Positions 61,146 to 64,000 of a stretch of DNA of 64,000 nt are shown piece by piece (positions within the stretch are counted from its first letter, which is position 1; each line of letters begins with the position of its first letter). A program made the translations under genes and the position numbers. The notes beneath the pieces were generated by a model. It saw only the letters and a program-made list of their open reading frames with translations. It was not told where the DNA came from and searched no databases. This stretch comes from Bacillus massiliigorillae (GTDB lineage Bacteria; Bacillota; Bacilli; Bacillales; DSM-1321), in NCBI RefSeq assembly GCF_000380245.2, contig NZ_HG428741.1, positions 3,411,613 through 3,475,612 on the forward strand, written 5' to 3'.

Positions 61146-61703
61146 TTATTGATATGCCCGATAGTTTTCTTGGCTTTTTCTACTTAGCCCATTACATTCA
61201 ATTCTAAATTTTTTAACATTTTTCTTTTGCTTCGCTAACTGAATGTAATTAATCAGCAGCATAGGTATGAAACCAATAGCGCTTCCTACTACATAAAGTA
61301 ACAAATCATCTATGTCAAAAACACCAAATTTAAAGATGCCTTGAAATAATTCAAACGCCAAACCGATTGCTGCGGCAACTAATAAAACATACCGAGCTTT
61401 TAAAAAACGTTTTGAAAAAAGAGGTAGCATGGCTCCAAGAGGCGCAAATGCAATTATGTATACTCCTAATTTTTTTACTTTAGCTATTAATGGAATATCA
61501 ACATAAAACAGATAGTCAATTGTTGTTTGAAAAGGAATGAAGTTAGCTGTATCCCATCCTTTTTCTATGTAACTTATACGAAAGTTTTGCAAATGCTCGA
61601 TAGCTTCAGAGATAGGATAGTACTTAAATAGAATTATTTTTGTCAAGATGACCAAATATAGACTAAAGACCACAACTAAACCAAACTTTAATACACGCTT
61701 CAA
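61146..61703 (-). CDS. VanZ-family membrane protein
   Basis: 185 aa with five helices. VanZ core motif LQNFRISYIEKGWDTANFIPFQTT and DIDDLLLYVVGSAIGF (the DIDD-L-N/G pattern of VanZ). VanZ proteins give low-level teicoplanin resistance in the vanA cluster, but most chromosomal ones have unknown roles. AGAGGTGAG precedes the ATG on the minus strand. Confidence 0.88.
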   Translation of the reverse strand: MKRVLKFGLVVVFSLYLVILTKIILFKYYPISEAIEHLQNFRISYIEKGWDTANFIPFQTTIDYLFYVDIPLIAKVKKLGVYIIAFAPLGAMLPLFSKRFLKARYVLLVAAAIGLAFELFQGIFKFGVFDIDDLLLYVVGSAIGFIPMLLINYIQLAKQKKNVKKFRIECNGLSRKSQENYRAYQ

Positions 61704-61934
61704 GGGCTCACCTCTTTTACAAATCGTTTATTAATGTCATTTCTTATTTTGAATCATACAGTATATTTCTAAAGAATTTATAAGCGAAATTATTAATAAT
61801 TTCTTAAGATTGTCTACTGTGTCTCTTAAACTTAAAATGCTTATACATAATATACGTAATTCAGAATTAAAAAGTTTCATATCCAAATAAAATTGGTTTT
61901 CTTTTGTACTACCATCCATGACAATAACAGCAGC

Positions 61935-62555
61935 TTAATTTGCTTCTACTTCAAATCTCAATACGGTTTTCAGTTTATCTCGTTGTACTTTACGAGGGTC
62001 AGAAATATAAATTTCGCGATGAGTTCGAGAAATTCTGCTTAAGTTATGCTGTTCACAATATTCATCCATTTTTGCAAAGCTTGCTGATTCATCATCATAC
62101 GAGCCAATGTGTAACATTTGTACACATAGACCTTCATCAATACTGCTAAATGTAACTTGATCTAATAAAGGATGAGGTTTCTTCTTCTTCACCATCTCCA
62201 CTACTTCTTTCGCTAATTCTTCCGTTACAAAATCAGGTTGGCGAATCATAATTGTAAAGATAAGTTTATCTTTCTCTAAAGTACTTATATCTCCCGCTTC
62301 CTCCATATCCCAAACACCCTCAAGAGGAAAGACCGTATATTCATAATACCCCTCTGGAATAATCCCTTTTTTCGGTAGCATTTTAAGTGTATAAGATAAT
62401 GAATATAAGACACCAATCGCTTCTGAAAAAGCTTCATCATTAGGATTTCCCTTACCCTCTAACATGAAGAAACTAAACTTCGGTATCGTTACTTGCTCTG
62501 GTTTCTTCTTTGGTATGTATAAATCTTTAGCCGCTTTTCTCCATTCGTATTTCAC
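61935..62555 (-). CDS. GyrI-like small-molecule-binding protein
   Basis: 206 aa. GyrI-like/AraC-effector-binding-type fold, with PKFSFFMLEGKGNPNDEAFSEAIGVLYSLSY at the start and the HIGSYDDESASF motif near residue 150. Such stand-alone proteins bind or hydrolyse small cyclopropane or toxic compounds in some cases. No HTH. GAAGGAGGAG precedes the ATG on the minus strand. Confidence 0.85.
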   Translation of the reverse strand: MKYEWRKAAKDLYIPKKKPEQVTIPKFSFFMLEGKGNPNDEAFSEAIGVLYSLSYTLKMLPKKGIIPEGYYEYTVFPLEGVWDMEEAGDISTLEKDKLIFTIMIRQPDFVTEELAKEVVEMVKKKKPHPLLDQVTFSSIDEGLCVQMLHIGSYDDESASFAKMDEYCEQHNLSRISRTHREIYISDPRKVQRDKLKTVLRFEVEAN

Positions 62556-62707
62556 TATTTCTCCTCCTTCTTAATTAAAATTGCTGAGTATTTATGGATA
62601 TATATTTTTTATCCTTTCCCTCTTCTATCGCAATTCCAAACCTAGAATTCATGAGTGAGTACTCTTAGACATACAATGATAGAAAAAAGTAACATTGGAG
62701 GTTTACT

Positions 62708-63991
62708 ATGCAAATTCATGTTGTGCAGCAAGGGCAAAGTATTTATAGTATTGCAAATGCCTTTAATACAACTCCAGATAGCATTATTACCGCTAACGAA
62801 TTAAAAACACCAAATCAATTAGTTATTGGGCAAGCATTAGTTATCCCTATACAAGGAAGTTATTATTGGGTAATGCAAGGAGATAGTTTATGGACTATTG
62901 GAAGAAAGTTTGGCATGACACCACAAGCAATCGCTTCAGCAAATAATATTTCACTTAACACACCATTAATGGTCGGACAACGATTATATATTCCTCCTAG
63001 AAAAAAGAGCTATGCAGAATTCAACGGCTATGTAGAACCACGAGGTACTAGTGTGTCTCCGACTTTAGAACAAGGAGCACGAGATGCAGCTCCGTACTTA
63101 ACCTACCTTGCTCCCTTCAGCTTTCAAGCAAAACGAGATGGTAGTTTAAAGGAACCTTTATTAAATGAATTTCCTAACATTGCGAAGGAAAACAATACTG
63201 TACTGATGATGGTCATTACAAACCAAGAAAATGATGCCTTTAGTGATGAACTTGGCCATATTTTATTAACGGATATGAATATTCAAAATAAATTCTTAAA
63301 CAATATAGAAGAAACAGCTAAAAAATATGGATTTCGAGATATTCATTTTGATTTTGAACATCTTCGACCTGAAGACAGGGATGCTTATACAGCTTTTCTC
63401 CGTAAAGCTAAAGAACGTTTTTCCAAAAATGGCTGGTTCCTATCTATTGCTCTTGCCCCGAAAACAAGTGCTACACAAGTAGGTGTGTGGTATGAGGCGC
63501 ATGACTATAAAGCGCAAGGAGCTGTTGTTGATTTCGTGGTTATTATGACTTATGAATGGGGTTATTCAGGTGGGCCGGCTCAGGCTGTTTCTCCAATTGG
63601 TCCAGTGCGTAATGTACTCAACTACGCCATTAGTGAAATACCTGCTCAAAAAATTATGATGGGGCAAAACTTATATGGCTATGATTGGACATTACCATTT
63701 AAACCAGGAACCACAGCAAAAGCCATTAGTCCCCAGCAAGCAATCGATATTGCAAGACAATTTCATGTCAATATTGAATATGACTACAAAGCACAGGCAC
63801 CTTTTTTCAGATATCGAGATGAATCAGGTAATGAGCATGAGGTATGGTTCGAGGATGCACGATCCATTCAAGCCAAATTTAATTTACTGAAGGAACTCAA
63901 CCTTCGAGGAATGAGCTATTGGAAATTAGGTCTAGCTTTCCCACAAAACTGGCTACTCCTTGATGATAATTTCAATGTAGTGAAAAAATAG
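62708..63991 (+). CDS. sleL: Spore cortex-lytic-type glycosylase (SleL/YaaH)
   Basis: 427 aa. Two LysM domains (about 3-48 and 52-97; VVQQGQSIYSIANAFNTTP, VMQGDSLWTIGRKFGMTP) and a GH18 domain (about 110-427) with the catalytic motif DIHFDFEH (acid Glu). SleL is an N-acetylglucosaminidase acting on cortex muramic-delta-lactam fragments during germination. No signal peptide, as in SleL/YaaH, which is placed on the spore through LysM. GGAGG is 5 nt before the ATG. Confidence 0.93.
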   Translation: MQIHVVQQGQSIYSIANAFNTTPDSIITANELKTPNQLVIGQALVIPIQGSYYWVMQGDSLWTIGRKFGMTPQAIASANNISLNTPLMVGQRLYIPPRKKSYAEFNGYVEPRGTSVSPTLEQGARDAAPYLTYLAPFSFQAKRDGSLKEPLLNEFPNIAKENNTVLMMVITNQENDAFSDELGHILLTDMNIQNKFLNNIEETAKKYGFRDIHFDFEHLRPEDRDAYTAFLRKAKERFSKNGWFLSIALAPKTSATQVGVWYEAHDYKAQGAVVDFVVIMTYEWGYSGGPAQAVSPIGPVRNVLNYAISEIPAQKIMMGQNLYGYDWTLPFKPGTTAKAISPQQAIDIARQFHVNIEYDYKAQAPFFRYRDESGNEHEVWFEDARSIQAKFNLLKELNLRGMSYWKLGLAFPQNWLLLDDNFNVVKK

Positions 63992-64000
63992 ATTCCTTAT

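Noticed and set aside
61737..61919. 60-codon minus-strand frame beginning MDGSTKENQFYLDMKLF
   Set aside because: No ribosome site, AT-rich and of random-looking composition between VanZ and the GyrI-like gene. It could be a gene remnant but I cannot support it.

Overview
The window is low-GC DNA with Bacillota-style ribosome binding sites. It carries endospore genes (an intact spoVR and a LysM-GH18 cortex-lytic-enzyme-like gene), a B. subtilis PfeT/ZosA-like ATPase, a FusB-type EF-G-binding protein, a CD3324-family protein and a DUF4275 remnant. This fits an endospore-forming member of the Bacillaceae, close to the B. cereus group in gene content. The species cannot be fixed from the sequence. 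No rRNA, tRNA, CRISPR array or replication origin was seen.

Layout. 1-6.9 kb: a cupin gene, then the arginine deiminase operon arcA-arcB-arcC-YfcC-type antiporter-small membrane protein (minus strand), with a divergent XRE-type regulator. 7.0-12.7 kb: a minus-strand operon of GntR/FCD regulator, family III CoA-transferase, HMG-CoA lyase and a TRAP transporter (DctP, DctQ, DctM). It reads as uptake, CoA activation and cleavage of a 3-hydroxy-3-methylglutarate-like acid. 13-16 kb: a SNARE-associated membrane protein, tandem fluoride channels behind a fluoride riboswitch, and small genes. 16-20.5 kb: a three-module hybrid sensor kinase, a soluble PAS-MCP protein and a small zinc ribbon. 20.5-26.3 kb: a GC-rich interspersed repeat, an SDR, a FusB-like protein, a MarR-MFS pair and a ferritin-like protein. 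26.7-34.1 kb: a P1B-4 ATPase, a two-component system with DUF2231, and a convergent four-gene operon combining a stalk (copper amine oxidase N-terminal-like) protein, a small exported protein, an ApbE-like flavin transferase and a ferric-reductase-like membrane protein.

34-61 kb looks like an accretion zone. Cargo blocks (ArsR/Old Yellow Enzyme/quinone reductase; a Bce-type antimicrobial-peptide module; a D-serine catabolic module of visibly different base composition; paralogous secreted proteins with an IS110 element; DUF2231 and COG4705) are separated by five truncated fragments of spoVR, all on the minus strand. The single intact spoVR lies at 59.5-61.0 kb. Other decay in the window includes a segmental duplication of the kinase tail plus DUF2231, a DUF4275 gene with one nonsense codon, an S-layer-homology remnant, a DUF2935 remnant and several copies of a roughly 80-nt B. 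cereus-type interspersed repeat. 61-64 kb: VanZ, a GyrI-like protein and the SleL/YaaH-like enzyme.

Most promising for follow-up: the spoVR-bounded cassette array, the putative HMG-utilisation operon, the flavin/heme export-redox cluster beside its two-component system, the candidate IS110 guide-RNA region, and a 16-bp palindrome found at the same promoter position in front of two unrelated genes.
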